Positions 34,274 through 44,108 of a stretch of DNA of 64,000 bases are shown here, piece by piece (the first letter of the stretch is position 1; every line of letters starts with the position of its first letter). The position numbers and the translations under genes were made by a program. The stretch is from an uncultured Lachnoclostridium sp. GTDB taxonomy: Bacteria; Bacillota; Clostridia; Lachnospirales; Lachnospiraceae. The stretch is taken from the NCBI GenBank assembly GCA_946499505.1, contig CAMMSL010000006.1, positions 1 through 64,000 of the forward strand, given 5' to 3'. Under the pieces are notes generated by a model, which made no database searches, had not been told where the DNA came from, and saw only the letters and a list, made by a program, of their open reading frames with translations.

Positions 34274-37006
34274 ATGGAAATTTATGATCTCAGGATAGAA
34301 TACAGAACGAACCCGGAAGGACTGGCTGTAAAACAGCCCCGTTTTTCGTGGAAAATCGCATCCGAAGAGAAAAATGTGGTACAGACTTCATGGCATCTTA
34401 CCGTGGTATGTGAGGGAAATACAGTTTGGGACAGTGGATTCGTAAACAGCAGTCAGTCCGTGCTGATTCCCTATGCCGGAAAAGATCTGGATGAAGAAGA
34501 GAAATATGAAGTGACACTGCAGATTGAAGACAATTATGGAAATCAGGCACAGGCATCGGCATCTTTTACAACAGGCATCTTTGATGTCAAACATTTTCAG
34601 GCAAAGATGATCACTCATGATTTCCCGGAGGAAGAGACAGCCTGCCCTGTTTTTTACCGGAATTTCCGACTGAAAAAACAGGCTGTCCGCGCATTCCTTT
34701 ATGCAACAGCATACGGAGTCTATGAGCCTGCACTCAATGGAAGAAAGCTGGGAGATATGTATATGACGCCGGGCTGGACGGATTATCATAAGATTCTCCA
34801 GTATCAATATTATGATGTTACAGATGACTTAAAAGAAGAAAATACTCTGGAAATGACTGTGGGAAACGGCTGGTACAAAGGCATTCTGAGCTTTGACTGT
34901 AAGCCGGATCGGTACGGAGACCGGACAGGGGCGTGGGCGGAACTTCATATTTTCTATGAGGATGGAACCAAAGAAGTGATCGCTACAGATGAAGCATGGA
35001 AAGTACGGACGGGACAAATCCGTTACAGTGAGATATATATGGGAGAGGTGATCAATACAGATACTCCGGAAATGAAAGAGGGCGCAGTTTCTGTAATGTC
35101 CTCCGATCTGTTTGATCCGGCGGTACTTACGGCTCAGGTCAATGAACCGGTGAGAGTGACACAGAGGATTGCACCGAAAAGCATATTTACTGATCCGGAC
35201 GGAAATGTACTGGCAGATTTTGGTCAGAACCTGACAGGTCTTGTAGAAGTCAGGATCAAAGGGAAAAAGGGACAGAAGATCAGTCTTCGTCATGCGGAAG
35301 TGCTGGATAAAAACGGAGTATTTTATCCCGATACATTGCGTACGGCAAAATCCGAGGATGTCTATATCCTTAATGGAGAAGAGCAGGTCCTGATGCCCCA
35401 TTTTACATTTCATGGTTTCCGTTATATTGCCATAGAGGGGATCGAAGATCCGAAGCCGGAGATGTTTACTGCCTGTGTGATGCATTCTGATATGAGAAAA
35501 AACGGAGACTTCCACTGTTCAAATGAAAAAGTAAATCAGCTCCAGAGCAATATTACATGGAGCCTGCGGGATAACTTTTTTGACATCCCGTCCGACTGTC
35601 CGCAGAGGGACGAGAGGCTTGGCTGGATGGGAGATGCACAGGTGTTCTCGTGGACCGCGGCGTTTAACAGGGAAACGGCATTGTTTTTTACAAAATGGAT
35701 GAGGGACGTATCAGCCGCCTCATCGCTGGAACAGGGAGTTCCTCATATCGTACCGGATATTCAGGGGACATACAGTTCTGCCGCATGGAGTGACGCGGCA
35801 GTGATCATTCCGTGGGTGGTTTACCAGACTTACGGTGATGTGAGAATACTGGAAGAAAACTGGAAATGTATGCATGAGTGGGTGGATTATATCCATAACC
35901 ATGTCAATGAAAACGGACTGTGGATGAGTGGTTATCAGTATGGAGACTGGCTGGCACTGGATCGTGAGATGGGAGACAAAAGTGTGGGCGCAACGGATGT
36001 TTATCTTGTAGCGAATGCTTACTATATATATGTTACAGATCTGGTGGCTAAGACTGCCCACGTACTCGAAAAACCGGGAGAATCTGCATACTATGAAGTT
36101 TTACGGGACGAGACACTTCAGTCATTCCGCGAGGAATACTACACTGCAAGAGGGCGGATCGTCAGCGAGACACAGACCGGATGTGTTCTGTCCCTTCATT
36201 TCAACCTGGCGCGGGAAAAAGACAGGGAGACAATAACAAAAGCAGTGGTTACCAATATTGAGAACCACAAGAATCATCTGACGACAGGGTTTGTTGGAAC
36301 ACCGTATCTGTGCCATGCCCTTTCGGATAACGGAGCTCACGAAACAGCTTCCGTATTGTTTATGAAAGAGGATCTTCCTTCATGGCTCTATGCGGTGAAC
36401 AAGGGGGCTACAACACTGTGGGAAAGATGGGATGCTATCCTGCCGGACGGGACCATGCAGGACCCGGGACTGAATTCCATGAACCACTATGCCAACGGAG
36501 CGATTGGAGACTGGATGTACCGGAAGATCGGAGGAATTAACCAGATAGAGGCTGGATACCACAGATTTTATATTAAGCCTATGTTTGTAAGGGGAATAGA
36601 AGAAGCACGGACGGAGCTTGAGTCGCCTTATGGGAAGATTGTCTCCCACTGGAGCTGCCGAAATGGCAGGATTCGGGTAGAAATACAGATACCGGCTAAT
36701 ACAACAGCAGTGCTCTATCTTCCGGAAAAAGAAGGAGAACTGGAGCTGGGATCAGGAACATATGTATATGAATATGATACAGATACCTGTCTGAAAGAGA
36801 TGCGTTTTACGCTGGACAGCAGGTTGGGAGAAATACTGGCGGAACCGCTGGGGCTTGAAATGATGGAACAGATGGTGCCGGAGCTGGTGCATAATCCGAT
36901 GATCGAATATGCAAAGCGTATGACACTTGCTGAGGGGATCAGTTCTGCACCGGAAATCCGTACAGTCTACGAAGCAGTTCTGAAAGCCCTGAATGAACAG
37001 GAATAA
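34274..37006 (+). CDS. Alpha-L-rhamnosidase (GH78)
   Basis: A 910-residue cytoplasmic alpha-L-rhamnosidase that removes terminal L-rhamnose from glycans or plant glycosides. Beta domains at residues 1-340 include AYGVYEPALNGRKLGDMYMTPGWTDY and LADFGQNLTGLVEV. The (alpha/alpha)6 barrel has the GH78 motif SDCPQRDERLGWMGDAQVFSWTA near residue 441 (general acid) and TTLWERWDA near residue 710 (base side), followed by MNHYANGAIGDWMYR. The last ~70 residues, after the usual C-terminal beta domain, form an extra helical tail starting FTLDSRLGEILAE, which is also found on the GH3 enzyme at 44109. AGGAG-type site upstream. It is followed by the GH3 gene 22 bases later. Confidence 0.93.
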   Translation: MEIYDLRIEYRTNPEGLAVKQPRFSWKIASEEKNVVQTSWHLTVVCEGNTVWDSGFVNSSQSVLIPYAGKDLDEEEKYEVTLQIEDNYGNQAQASASFTTGIFDVKHFQAKMITHDFPEEETACPVFYRNFRLKKQAVRAFLYATAYGVYEPALNGRKLGDMYMTPGWTDYHKILQYQYYDVTDDLKEENTLEMTVGNGWYKGILSFDCKPDRYGDRTGAWAELHIFYEDGTKEVIATDEAWKVRTGQIRYSEIYMGEVINTDTPEMKEGAVSVMSSDLFDPAVLTAQVNEPVRVTQRIAPKSIFTDPDGNVLADFGQNLTGLVEVRIKGKKGQKISLRHAEVLDKNGVFYPDTLRTAKSEDVYILNGEEQVLMPHFTFHGFRYIAIEGIEDPKPEMFTACVMHSDMRKNGDFHCSNEKVNQLQSNITWSLRDNFFDIPSDCPQRDERLGWMGDAQVFSWTAAFNRETALFFTKWMRDVSAASSLEQGVPHIVPDIQGTYSSAAWSDAAVIIPWVVYQTYGDVRILEENWKCMHEWVDYIHNHVNENGLWMSGYQYGDWLALDREMGDKSVGATDVYLVANAYYIYVTDLVAKTAHVLEKPGESAYYEVLRDETLQSFREEYYTARGRIVSETQTGCVLSLHFNLAREKDRETITKAVVTNIENHKNHLTTGFVGTPYLCHALSDNGAHETASVLFMKEDLPSWLYAVNKGATTLWERWDAILPDGTMQDPGLNSMNHYANGAIGDWMYRKIGGINQIEAGYHRFYIKPMFVRGIEEARTELESPYGKIVSHWSCRNGRIRVEIQIPANTTAVLYLPEKEGELELGSGTYVYEYDTDTCLKEMRFTLDSRLGEILAEPLGLEMMEQMVPELVHNPMIEYAKRMTLAEGISSAPEIRTVYEAVLKALNEQE

Positions 37007-37028
37007 GAAAGTAAGGAGAGCATCAATA

Positions 37029-39506
37029 ATGAACAGACAAAATACAGGATACAAAGATGCAGAATATACAGACATTACACGAAGCCCTGCGGAACGGGCG
37101 CAGGCTCTTTTAAAAGAAATGACACTGGATGAAAAGATGGCACAGCTTGGCTGCATTTTCCCATTTGGTGAAAATTATGATGATATGGAACAGCAGGCAT
37201 CAGAAATGCCCTATGGCATCGGACAGGTCAGTACACTGGAAATGCGCAGGATCCGGACGCTGGATGAAGCTGCCGCATGGCAGAGAAAAATGCAGAAGAC
37301 CGTCATGAAGCAGAGCCCGCACCATATTCCTGCCATTTTTCATATGGAAGGACTGTGCGGAGCGTTTATTCAGGAGAGTACCAGTTTCCCGTCAGGGATT
37401 GCCCGGGGATCGGGATGGGATCCGGAGCTGGAAGAAGAGATTGCACGTGTTGTTGCAGGCCAGGAAGCATCCTGCGGGATTACCCATATTCTGGCGCCGG
37501 TACTTGATATCTCCAGAGATTCCAGAATGGGAAGACAGGGAGAAACCTACGGGGAAGACCCGGCACTGGCCGCCGCATTGGGAGCAGCGTATACGAGAGG
37601 CATTCAGACTACACAGACAGATGGGAGAAAACCGGAGAGTGTAGCAAAGCATTTTATGGGATTCCACAATTCACAGGGCGGCATCCATGGAACGAACAGT
37701 GACACTCCGCCCCGGCTTCTGGAGGAAATCTACGGGAAACCATTTCAGGCGGCGATTGCCCGGTCGGGATTGAAAGGAGTTATGCCCTGTTATAATTCTA
37801 TTGACGGGGAACCGGCGTCTGTTTCCGGACATCTTCTCACGGAGATCCTCCGGGAGCGGATGGGATTCAACGGGCTGTGCATCAGTGATTACGGAGGGAT
37901 CAGCAATGCCCATGAAGTGCAGCATATAGGTGAAAACATGGCGGAGACAGGGCTCCTTGCAATGGAGGCAGGAATGGATATGGAGATGCCGAAAGCTGTC
38001 GGTTATGGAGAAGAATTAAAGAAAATGTTCCGCAACGGACAGGCAGATATGGCGGTCCTGGACCGGACGGTGCTGCGGGTATTAGAGGCAAAGTTCCGAA
38101 TGGGACTTTTTGAGCATCCGTTTGCCCTAGAAGGGGAGCAGCTTCATCATGCCTTTGCAGGAATAGAGGGAAAACAGCTTTCCCTGAAGTCGGCAAGGGA
38201 GTCAATGATTCTGCTGAAAAATAACGGGGCACTTCCGCTTTCCGCCAAAATCCATAAACTGGCGGTAATAGGTCCTCATGCGGACTGCGCACGTAAGTTT
38301 TTCGGAGGATACACTCATCTGTGTATGATGGAATCTGTCTATGCGGTGTCCAGTTCCATCGCCGGAGTGGGGGACAGTCCGGAGACCGGACAGATCTCAG
38401 GGGCAGAGCTGCCTGACGGTGAGCCGGTGAGATATGTGCCGGGTACCCATATCCAGTCGGATGAGGCAGAGCTGTTTGATGACATTCTCCGTCTCCAGAA
38501 ACCGGAATGCATAAGTCTTCTGGAAGAACTGAGGACGCGGATGCCTGAGACGGAGATATTGTATGCTTACGGGTACCCTGTAGCTGGAGCGGATGACAGC
38601 GGATTTGAGGAAGCATTGAAAGCTGTGAGTGAAGCCGATGCTGTGATTCTGACACTGGGCGGGAAACATGGCACCTGTTCCATGGCTACTATGGGAGAAG
38701 GCGTGGATGCATCCGATATCAACCTTCCGGAGTGTCAGGATGCGTTTATCCGGGCAGCGGCTGCATATGGAAAGCCTATGATCGGCGTCCATTTTGATGG
38801 AAGACCGATCTCAAGTGACACGGCCGATCAGTATTTAGATGCTATTCTGGAGGCATGGAGTCCGGCGGAGACAGGGGCTCAGGCGGTGACGGATGTCCTG
38901 CTGGGGATTTACAATCCCGGTGGAAAGCTGCCGGTGTCAGTGGCTTACAATGCCGGACAGATTCCGATTTATTATAATCATCCCAATGGATCTGCATGGC
39001 ATCAGCAGGAGAGTATCGGATTTGTGAATTATGTAGATCTTCCACATACGCCAAGATACTGTTTCGGCCACGGGCTGTCCTATACCCGGTTTTCTTACAC
39101 GGATCTGGAGATTACCAGGACAGAGGTAGAACCGGATGGGGAAGTAAAGATCAGCTGTACGGTAGAAAACGCAGGGGACCGGTCAGGCGACGAGGTTGTA
39201 CAGCTTTATTTGCGGGATCGCTTTTCCAGCATGACAAGGCCGGTGAAAGAGCTTGCAGGATTTTTCCGGATCCACATAGAGCCGAAAGAGAAGATCCGCG
39301 TGACGTTTACGGTAAAGGCAGATCAGACGGCATTTCTTGACAGAGAAATGCGCTGGAAAGTAGAGCACGGGGATATAGATGTGGAGATTGGAAGCTCTTC
39401 CGAGGACATCCGCTTAAAGGGAATGTTCCGGATCACAGAAGACCGATGGATTAATGGAGCGGATCGGACATTTTGCGCTGGGGCTGAGACGGAAACGGAA
39501 GGATAG
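37029..39506 (+). CDS. GH3 beta-glycosidase
   Basis: An 825-residue family 3 beta-glucosidase or beta-xylosidase in normal domain order, cytoplasmic. The barrel runs to ~residue 370 and shows HMEGLCGAF, ILAPVLDISRDSRMGRQGETYGEDP, SVAKHFMGFH and the nucleophile in LCISDYGG (Asp287). The alpha/beta sandwich follows with ARESMILLKNNGALPL, and then a FnIII-like domain (GHGLSYTRFSYTDLEITR...NAGDRSGDEVVQLYLRD). The start at 37029 follows AAGGAG; an ATG at 36993 would overlap the rhamnosidase gene. The RQGETYGEDP pattern suggests the exo-beta-glucosidase/xylosidase branch; the exact sugar is uncertain. Confidence 0.92.
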   Translation: MNRQNTGYKDAEYTDITRSPAERAQALLKEMTLDEKMAQLGCIFPFGENYDDMEQQASEMPYGIGQVSTLEMRRIRTLDEAAAWQRKMQKTVMKQSPHHIPAIFHMEGLCGAFIQESTSFPSGIARGSGWDPELEEEIARVVAGQEASCGITHILAPVLDISRDSRMGRQGETYGEDPALAAALGAAYTRGIQTTQTDGRKPESVAKHFMGFHNSQGGIHGTNSDTPPRLLEEIYGKPFQAAIARSGLKGVMPCYNSIDGEPASVSGHLLTEILRERMGFNGLCISDYGGISNAHEVQHIGENMAETGLLAMEAGMDMEMPKAVGYGEELKKMFRNGQADMAVLDRTVLRVLEAKFRMGLFEHPFALEGEQLHHAFAGIEGKQLSLKSARESMILLKNNGALPLSAKIHKLAVIGPHADCARKFFGGYTHLCMMESVYAVSSSIAGVGDSPETGQISGAELPDGEPVRYVPGTHIQSDEAELFDDILRLQKPECISLLEELRTRMPETEILYAYGYPVAGADDSGFEEALKAVSEADAVILTLGGKHGTCSMATMGEGVDASDINLPECQDAFIRAAAAYGKPMIGVHFDGRPISSDTADQYLDAILEAWSPAETGAQAVTDVLLGIYNPGGKLPVSVAYNAGQIPIYYNHPNGSAWHQQESIGFVNYVDLPHTPRYCFGHGLSYTRFSYTDLEITRTEVEPDGEVKISCTVENAGDRSGDEVVQLYLRDRFSSMTRPVKELAGFFRIHIEPKEKIRVTFTVKADQTAFLDREMRWKVEHGDIDVEIGSSSEDIRLKGMFRITEDRWINGADRTFCAGAETETEG

Positions 39507-39562
39507 GAGAAGAAACAGAAGGAGGCCTGCTGGTCTAGTGCTGGCGGCCGGAAGGAGCAGAT

Positions 39563-42103
39563 ATGGACAGAAAGTTAATTGCGAGAAAGATTGCGGAGGA
39601 ATCTATCGTGTTGCTGAAAAACGACGATCATCTTCTGCCCTTTGCGGAGGGGAAAATGGTCGCCTTTTTCGGCAGGACGCAGATCGGCACACTGTATTCC
39701 GGAAACGGGTCCGGCGGTGCAAATGTGGCAGGCTGCGGCACGATTCTGGAAGAGTGTGAGAAATGCGGGCTTACTGCGGAGCCTCTGTTGAAAGGATTTT
39801 ATCAATATAAAGCAGAGACAGAACCGGTGACGGAGCAGGACGAGTTTGACTGGACAAAAGTAAGCGAGATGGTGAACAGCGGGATTATGTACGAGATCTT
39901 CGGGAAGTACCGTCCGCCTCTTGAAGAGTACAAAGTGCCGGGCGCACTGATCTATCAGGCGGCGGAAAAAACAGATACGGCAGTGCTTGTCATCGGCAGA
40001 AATTCCGGTGGGGAAGAGTGCGACCGACATCTCAAGGCAGACTATTACCTGACAGAAACTGAACAAAAGCTGGTGAAGGAGGTGTGCACCCATTTTGCCA
40101 ACGTGGCGGTCATCCTCAATGTAAACGGCCTGATTGATCTGTCATGGATCCGGGAATATCCGGGGATCAAAAGCCTCCTCTTCCTGGGAATACCGGGAGA
40201 AGAGGGGGCTGCCGCACTGGCGGAAATACTGACTGGACAGGTGAATCCTTCAGGAAAAATGGCAGTGACTGTGGCAGAACATTACGAAGATTATCCGTCG
40301 GCAAAGTATTTTTCATGGAATAAGGAACATCTGGATCAGATTGCGGACTACGAAATGTATGGGCTTTCGGCAGAGAAAAATGGGAGCAGAGGATTTGCAA
40401 AAAGTCCGGTGACCTTGTATTGGGAGAATATCTATGCAGGGTACCGGTATTTTGATACCTTTGGAAAACGTGTCCTCTATCCTTTTGGCTTCGGACTTAC
40501 TTATACCTCTTTTGAGATCAGCTCTTCCGGGATCAAAAAGACAGCTGACGGTATAGAAATTACTTCCAGAGTTAAGAATACCGGAGATCGGGCTGGAAGG
40601 GAAGTCGTCCAGATCTATCTGTCCGTATACAGCGCGGGAAACAGGAATCTGCAGACTAATACTCTGGAACGCCCGTATCAGGAGCTGAAGGGATTTGAAA
40701 AGACGTCCCTGCTGGCTCCGGACAGTACAGAGACGCTGAGAATTCTTATCCCCTGGAGAGAACTGGCTGCCTATGATGAGAAACGGGCCGCATGGGTGAT
40801 CGATGAAGGCGGGTATCTTGTGAGAATGGGAAATTCATGCGCAAATACTTTTCCGGCAGGAATAATCTGTGCGGATGAAACTATCCTCGTGGAACAGTGT
40901 GTAAACCGTCTGGGTGTTGCAGAATGCAACAGGGGAAAAGTGGAATTCCTGATGAAGAAGGGACAAGGTGCAGGAAATAGAGCAGATACGATGGAAGTGC
41001 AGGAAGAGACAGATATTCGAGGAATGAGCGGAAAGTGTGTTCTCCATGTTATGACAGAGGATATCTGCGTAAAAACAGAAACTGTCTGTACGAAAGTAGA
41101 AAAAAAGTCTGACGGGAGAAATCTGCTGTCGGAAACAGAATGCAGAGAGAAGCTTTCAGATCTGTCTATCGAAGAGCTGGCTGCCCTTTGTGTTGGATAT
41201 GGTCCGGGAACGCCTTTTGCGGCAGTGGGGGACCGCAGCGATCCGTCCACGATCTTTGACGAAGACGGGAAGCCGCTGACCGTAAACAGTCACCCAACCG
41301 GCTATCCTGGGTATGTTTCCCCGGCGATTGAGAGAAAGGGTATAGAATCTGTCTTTTATAAAGATGGTCCTGCGGGAACCGGAGGCATCGCATGGCCCAC
41401 GGAGATGCTTATTGCCTGCTCCTTTGACCGGAAAGTGTGGCGGATGTTCGGCGATGCCGCAGGAGCGGAGTGCGAGGAACAGCAGGTGAATGTGTGGCTT
41501 GCTCCAGCGGTGAACCTCCATCGGAATCCTCTGTGCGGCAGGAATTTTGAATACTTCTCCGAAGACCCGTATTTGACTGGTTTATGCGCCTGTGAGATCG
41601 CAAAAGGCGTACAGGAAGGGCATCCGGTCATCGTGTGTCCGAAACATTTTGCAGTAAATGAGCAGGAGACATTCCGACGGGGTAATGCAGGAAAAAATGT
41701 GGACGCTGTTGACTCCATACTGACAGAGCGTTCGGCGAGGGAACTTTACCTGAAGCCTTTTGAAATGCTGGTAAGAGAAGCATATATAGCCTGTATCATG
41801 ACGTCCTTTAACAAGATCAACGGTGTTTTCGCAGGAGGCAGTAAGGACCTGTGTACCCATATCCTCCGGGAAGAATGGGGATTTGAAGGTGCTGTGGTGA
41901 CAGACTGGGGCGATATGGATATTGTGGTAGATGGAACTGATGCCGTGGCTGCAGGAAATGATATCGTCATGCCGGGTGGACCTCCGGTGATCCGCCAGAT
42001 TCTGAAAGGATATGAGGAAGGAAGAGTGACCAGAGAGGAAATAGAAACAGCGGCAGGGCATCTCCTGTGTATGATCCGCAGGATTCATGGAAAGGAGAAA
42101 TAG
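39563..42103 (+). CDS. Circularly permuted GH3 beta-glycosidase
   Basis: An 846-residue GH3 protein with its domains in reversed order. It starts with the alpha/beta sandwich (RKIAEESIVLLKNDDHLLPF at residue 5, normally past residue 350). A FnIII-like domain follows (PFGFGLTYTSFEISSSG...NTGDRAGREVVQIYLS), then a linker of ~60 residues. The TIM-barrel domain comes last, with KDGPAGTGG, LAPAVNLHRNPLCGRNFEYFSEDPYL, PKHFAVNEQE and the nucleophile in VVTDWGDMD (Asp781). Such permuted GH3 enzymes are known from ruminal and gut Firmicutes as beta-glucosidases. AAGGAG precedes the ATG. It lies directly before two small membrane protein genes. Confidence 0.92.
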   Translation: MDRKLIARKIAEESIVLLKNDDHLLPFAEGKMVAFFGRTQIGTLYSGNGSGGANVAGCGTILEECEKCGLTAEPLLKGFYQYKAETEPVTEQDEFDWTKVSEMVNSGIMYEIFGKYRPPLEEYKVPGALIYQAAEKTDTAVLVIGRNSGGEECDRHLKADYYLTETEQKLVKEVCTHFANVAVILNVNGLIDLSWIREYPGIKSLLFLGIPGEEGAAALAEILTGQVNPSGKMAVTVAEHYEDYPSAKYFSWNKEHLDQIADYEMYGLSAEKNGSRGFAKSPVTLYWENIYAGYRYFDTFGKRVLYPFGFGLTYTSFEISSSGIKKTADGIEITSRVKNTGDRAGREVVQIYLSVYSAGNRNLQTNTLERPYQELKGFEKTSLLAPDSTETLRILIPWRELAAYDEKRAAWVIDEGGYLVRMGNSCANTFPAGIICADETILVEQCVNRLGVAECNRGKVEFLMKKGQGAGNRADTMEVQEETDIRGMSGKCVLHVMTEDICVKTETVCTKVEKKSDGRNLLSETECREKLSDLSIEELAALCVGYGPGTPFAAVGDRSDPSTIFDEDGKPLTVNSHPTGYPGYVSPAIERKGIESVFYKDGPAGTGGIAWPTEMLIACSFDRKVWRMFGDAAGAECEEQQVNVWLAPAVNLHRNPLCGRNFEYFSEDPYLTGLCACEIAKGVQEGHPVIVCPKHFAVNEQETFRRGNAGKNVDAVDSILTERSARELYLKPFEMLVREAYIACIMTSFNKINGVFAGGSKDLCTHILREEWGFEGAVVTDWGDMDIVVDGTDAVAAGNDIVMPGGPPVIRQILKGYEEGRVTREEIETAAGHLLCMIRRIHGKEK

Positions 42104-42107
42104 AAGT

Positions 42108-42248
42108 ATGGGAGAAAAAATCTACAAAACAGTTGAGAATTCAGGCGTCATGAATGTTGTGGCTGGAGCATTTGCAATCGCAGTGGGAGTATCTGCGTTG
42201 GTGAGTGGGATTCGGCTTCTGGCTGCCCGTGCAAAAATCCTGTTTTAA
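42108..42248 (+). CDS. Small single-helix membrane protein
   Basis: A 46-residue protein with a convincing AAGGAG ribosome binding site. After a polar start (MGEKIYKTVENSGVMN), a ~20-residue hydrophobic Gly/Ala/Val segment (VVAGAFAIAVGVSALVSG) forms one membrane helix, followed by IRLLAARAKILF with positive charges likely facing the cytoplasm. It sits 4 bases after the permuted GH3 stop and 12 bases before another small membrane protein, inside the hydrolase operon. I recall similar short KIYKT...-type proteins in Lachnospiraceae, but no function is known. It could be a membrane anchor or a modulator of the symporter. Confidence 0.72.
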   Translation: MGEKIYKTVENSGVMNVVAGAFAIAVGVSALVSGIRLLAARAKILF

Positions 42249-42260
42249 GGAGGCAATTTG

Positions 42261-42515
42261 ATGAAAAAATATAAAAGGGAGGAAATCATTGTAAGTATTT
42301 TGGCGGCCATATTTGCTGTTATAGCGGTTATTCTCGGGAATTTTCTAGTCACCTATATATCTTCTGATCTGAATTTTGAACAGAATTGTCTTTTACGAAT
42401 TCCGTTTTATGGAACATTAATTTTTACAGCAAGGCTTATAAGAATGTTATTTAGAAAAGGTAATAAAAAAGATATTGTCGAAGAAAATTCAAAAGAAAGG
42501 ATACAAAATGAATAA
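42261..42515 (+). CDS. Small two-helix membrane protein
   Basis: An 84-residue protein with an AAGGAGG site 7 bases upstream of the ATG at 42261. A basic start (MKKYKREE) is followed by a first helix at residues ~9-32 (IIVSILAAIFAVIAVILGNFLV), a short loop with one cysteine (NFEQNCLLRI), a second weaker helix (PFYGTLIFTARLIRMLF) and a highly charged tail. Its 3' end overlaps the start of the GH35 gene by 8 bases, so translation is probably coupled. No family recognised. Its codons are more A/T-rich than the neighbouring enzymes. Confidence 0.7.
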   Translation: MKKYKREEIIVSILAAIFAVIAVILGNFLVTYISSDLNFEQNCLLRIPFYGTLIFTARLIRMLFRKGNKKDIVEENSKERIQNE

Positions 42516-44079
42516 AATTACAGAAGTAAAAATTGATAGGGGAATTCCGACTCTGTATGTGGACGGACAGCCTTTCCAGGCATTTGCAGGGGAGGTACAT
42601 AACTCAGCAGCCTATGACCCGGACAGGATGGAGGCAGAGATATGGATGAAGATGGATCAGAGTAATCTGAATACACTGATCGTGCCTGTATACTGGGAGA
42701 CGCTGGAGCCGGAAGAAGGCAGATATGATTTTTCGCTTGTGGATTCGCTTCTTGAGCAAGCGGCCAGATATGATAAGAAGCTGATTCTGCTTTGGTTCGG
42801 TCTCTGGAAAAATGCAGAGTCAGCTTATGTGCCGGCATGGATGAAGCAGGACAGTGAAACATTTTTTCGTGCGGAAATGTATGGCGGGGAGAAATTAAAC
42901 ACCATTTCATCACTGTGCCGGGAGGCAGTGGAGAGAGACGCCGCCGCATTTTCCCGTCTGATGGGACATCTGCGGGAGAATGATAAGAATTCATCGGTCA
43001 TCATGGTCCAGGTGGAAAATGAAGTGGGACTGCTGGGGACAGAGCGTGATTACTGTCAGCAGACGGAAGAGGCGTTTGCAGGATATGTGCCGGATAAACT
43101 GATGGATGCGGCCGTAAAATCAGGGAAAATCCATACCGAAGAAACAGTATTGCCTGAAAAGGAAGACTGGACAGCAGTATTCGGAGAAGATGCTGGAGAG
43201 ATTTTCACTGCATGGTATTTTGCATCTGCGTTGGAGAAAATCGCATCAGTCGGCAGAGCGGAATATCCTCTGCCGTGCTATGCCAATGTGTGGCTGAAGC
43301 AGTTTCCCTGGTATGCAGGCTCTTACCCATCGGGCGGACCGGTGGAGGATATGCTCTGGGTTTGGAAGGCTGCGGCGCCGTCCCTCTTTACCATTGCCCC
43401 GGATATATATGTTCCTTATGTGCCGGAGATTATGGAGAAGTATACCCGTCCGGATAATCCCCTTGTGATCCCGGAGGTGCGAAAAGACGCTGTGACAGCG
43501 TCTTACGCTCTGTATGCTTACCTGAACTGCCATGCGCTGTGTTACGCACCGTTCGGGATTGAAGACCTATGGAAGGAGGAGCCCGATGTGATCCCGAAGG
43601 AAGTGACAGAGGCGCTGAATATCAATCCCCTTTCTTTTGATATGACAGGAACAAAGGAGACGCTGGGAGAGGTGTACCGGCTCCTTGGCGAGATCAGACC
43701 GCTGTATCTTAAGTACAGGGGGACAACCCATCTGAAGTGCTTTCTGAAAAAGTCGGAAGGAGAGCAGGGCTGTTATCTGAAATTTAAGTCTTACGATATG
43801 GAGATCCGGTATCTGCCGCAGCAGACCGGAATGCCGGCTGCAGCCGGAGCTGTGTTCGAGCTGGATGAAAATAATTTCCTGATTGTGGGGATGATGTGCA
43901 GCGTGAGCGTCCGTACAAAACCGGGTGACCACAGGAAGGCGGATTTTATCAGAAAAGAAGCGGGAACATACCGTGACGGACAGTGGAGATGCAGGCAGAG
44001 ACAGAACGGCGATGAAAAGATCGTGACAATGCTATATGATATGCCTGGATGTGTGAAGATGGAACTATTTAAGTATTAG
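42508..44079 (+). CDS. GH35-type beta-galactosidase with DUF5597 domain
   Basis: A 523-residue cytoplasmic clan GH-A enzyme. It opens IPTLYVDGQPFQAFAGEVHNS, the GH35 start, then LNTLIVPVYWETLEPEEGRYDFSLVD. The candidate acid/base is in MVQVENEVG (Glu near residue 171) and the nucleophile in NPLVIPEVRKD (Glu near residue 318). The C-terminal ~130 residues match the DUF5597-type beta domain. Family members release beta-galactose or related sugars, but GH35/DUF5597 proteins are little characterised and other exo-activities are possible. GAAAGG lies before the ATG, which overlaps the preceding gene's end. The last GH3 gene follows 29 bases later. Confidence 0.85.
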   Translation: MNKITEVKIDRGIPTLYVDGQPFQAFAGEVHNSAAYDPDRMEAEIWMKMDQSNLNTLIVPVYWETLEPEEGRYDFSLVDSLLEQAARYDKKLILLWFGLWKNAESAYVPAWMKQDSETFFRAEMYGGEKLNTISSLCREAVERDAAAFSRLMGHLRENDKNSSVIMVQVENEVGLLGTERDYCQQTEEAFAGYVPDKLMDAAVKSGKIHTEETVLPEKEDWTAVFGEDAGEIFTAWYFASALEKIASVGRAEYPLPCYANVWLKQFPWYAGSYPSGGPVEDMLWVWKAAAPSLFTIAPDIYVPYVPEIMEKYTRPDNPLVIPEVRKDAVTASYALYAYLNCHALCYAPFGIEDLWKEEPDVIPKEVTEALNINPLSFDMTGTKETLGEVYRLLGEIRPLYLKYRGTTHLKCFLKKSEGEQGCYLKFKSYDMEIRYLPQQTGMPAAAGAVFELDENNFLIVGMMCSVSVRTKPGDHRKADFIRKEAGTYRDGQWRCRQRQNGDEKIVTMLYDMPGCVKMELFKY

Positions 44080-44108
44080 GGCTTCACAGGCAGAAAGGAA
44101 CAGGATTT

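Noticed and set aside
37900-38655. Minus-strand 251-residue frame inside the GH3 gene
   Set aside because: Low-complexity His/Pro/Leu/Ser-rich antisense shadow without start signals.
39507-39562. Frameshifted link making one giant GH3 from 37029 to 42103
   Set aside because: Both genes have their own ribosome binding site and full domain sets; the second is a permuted GH3, not a continuation.
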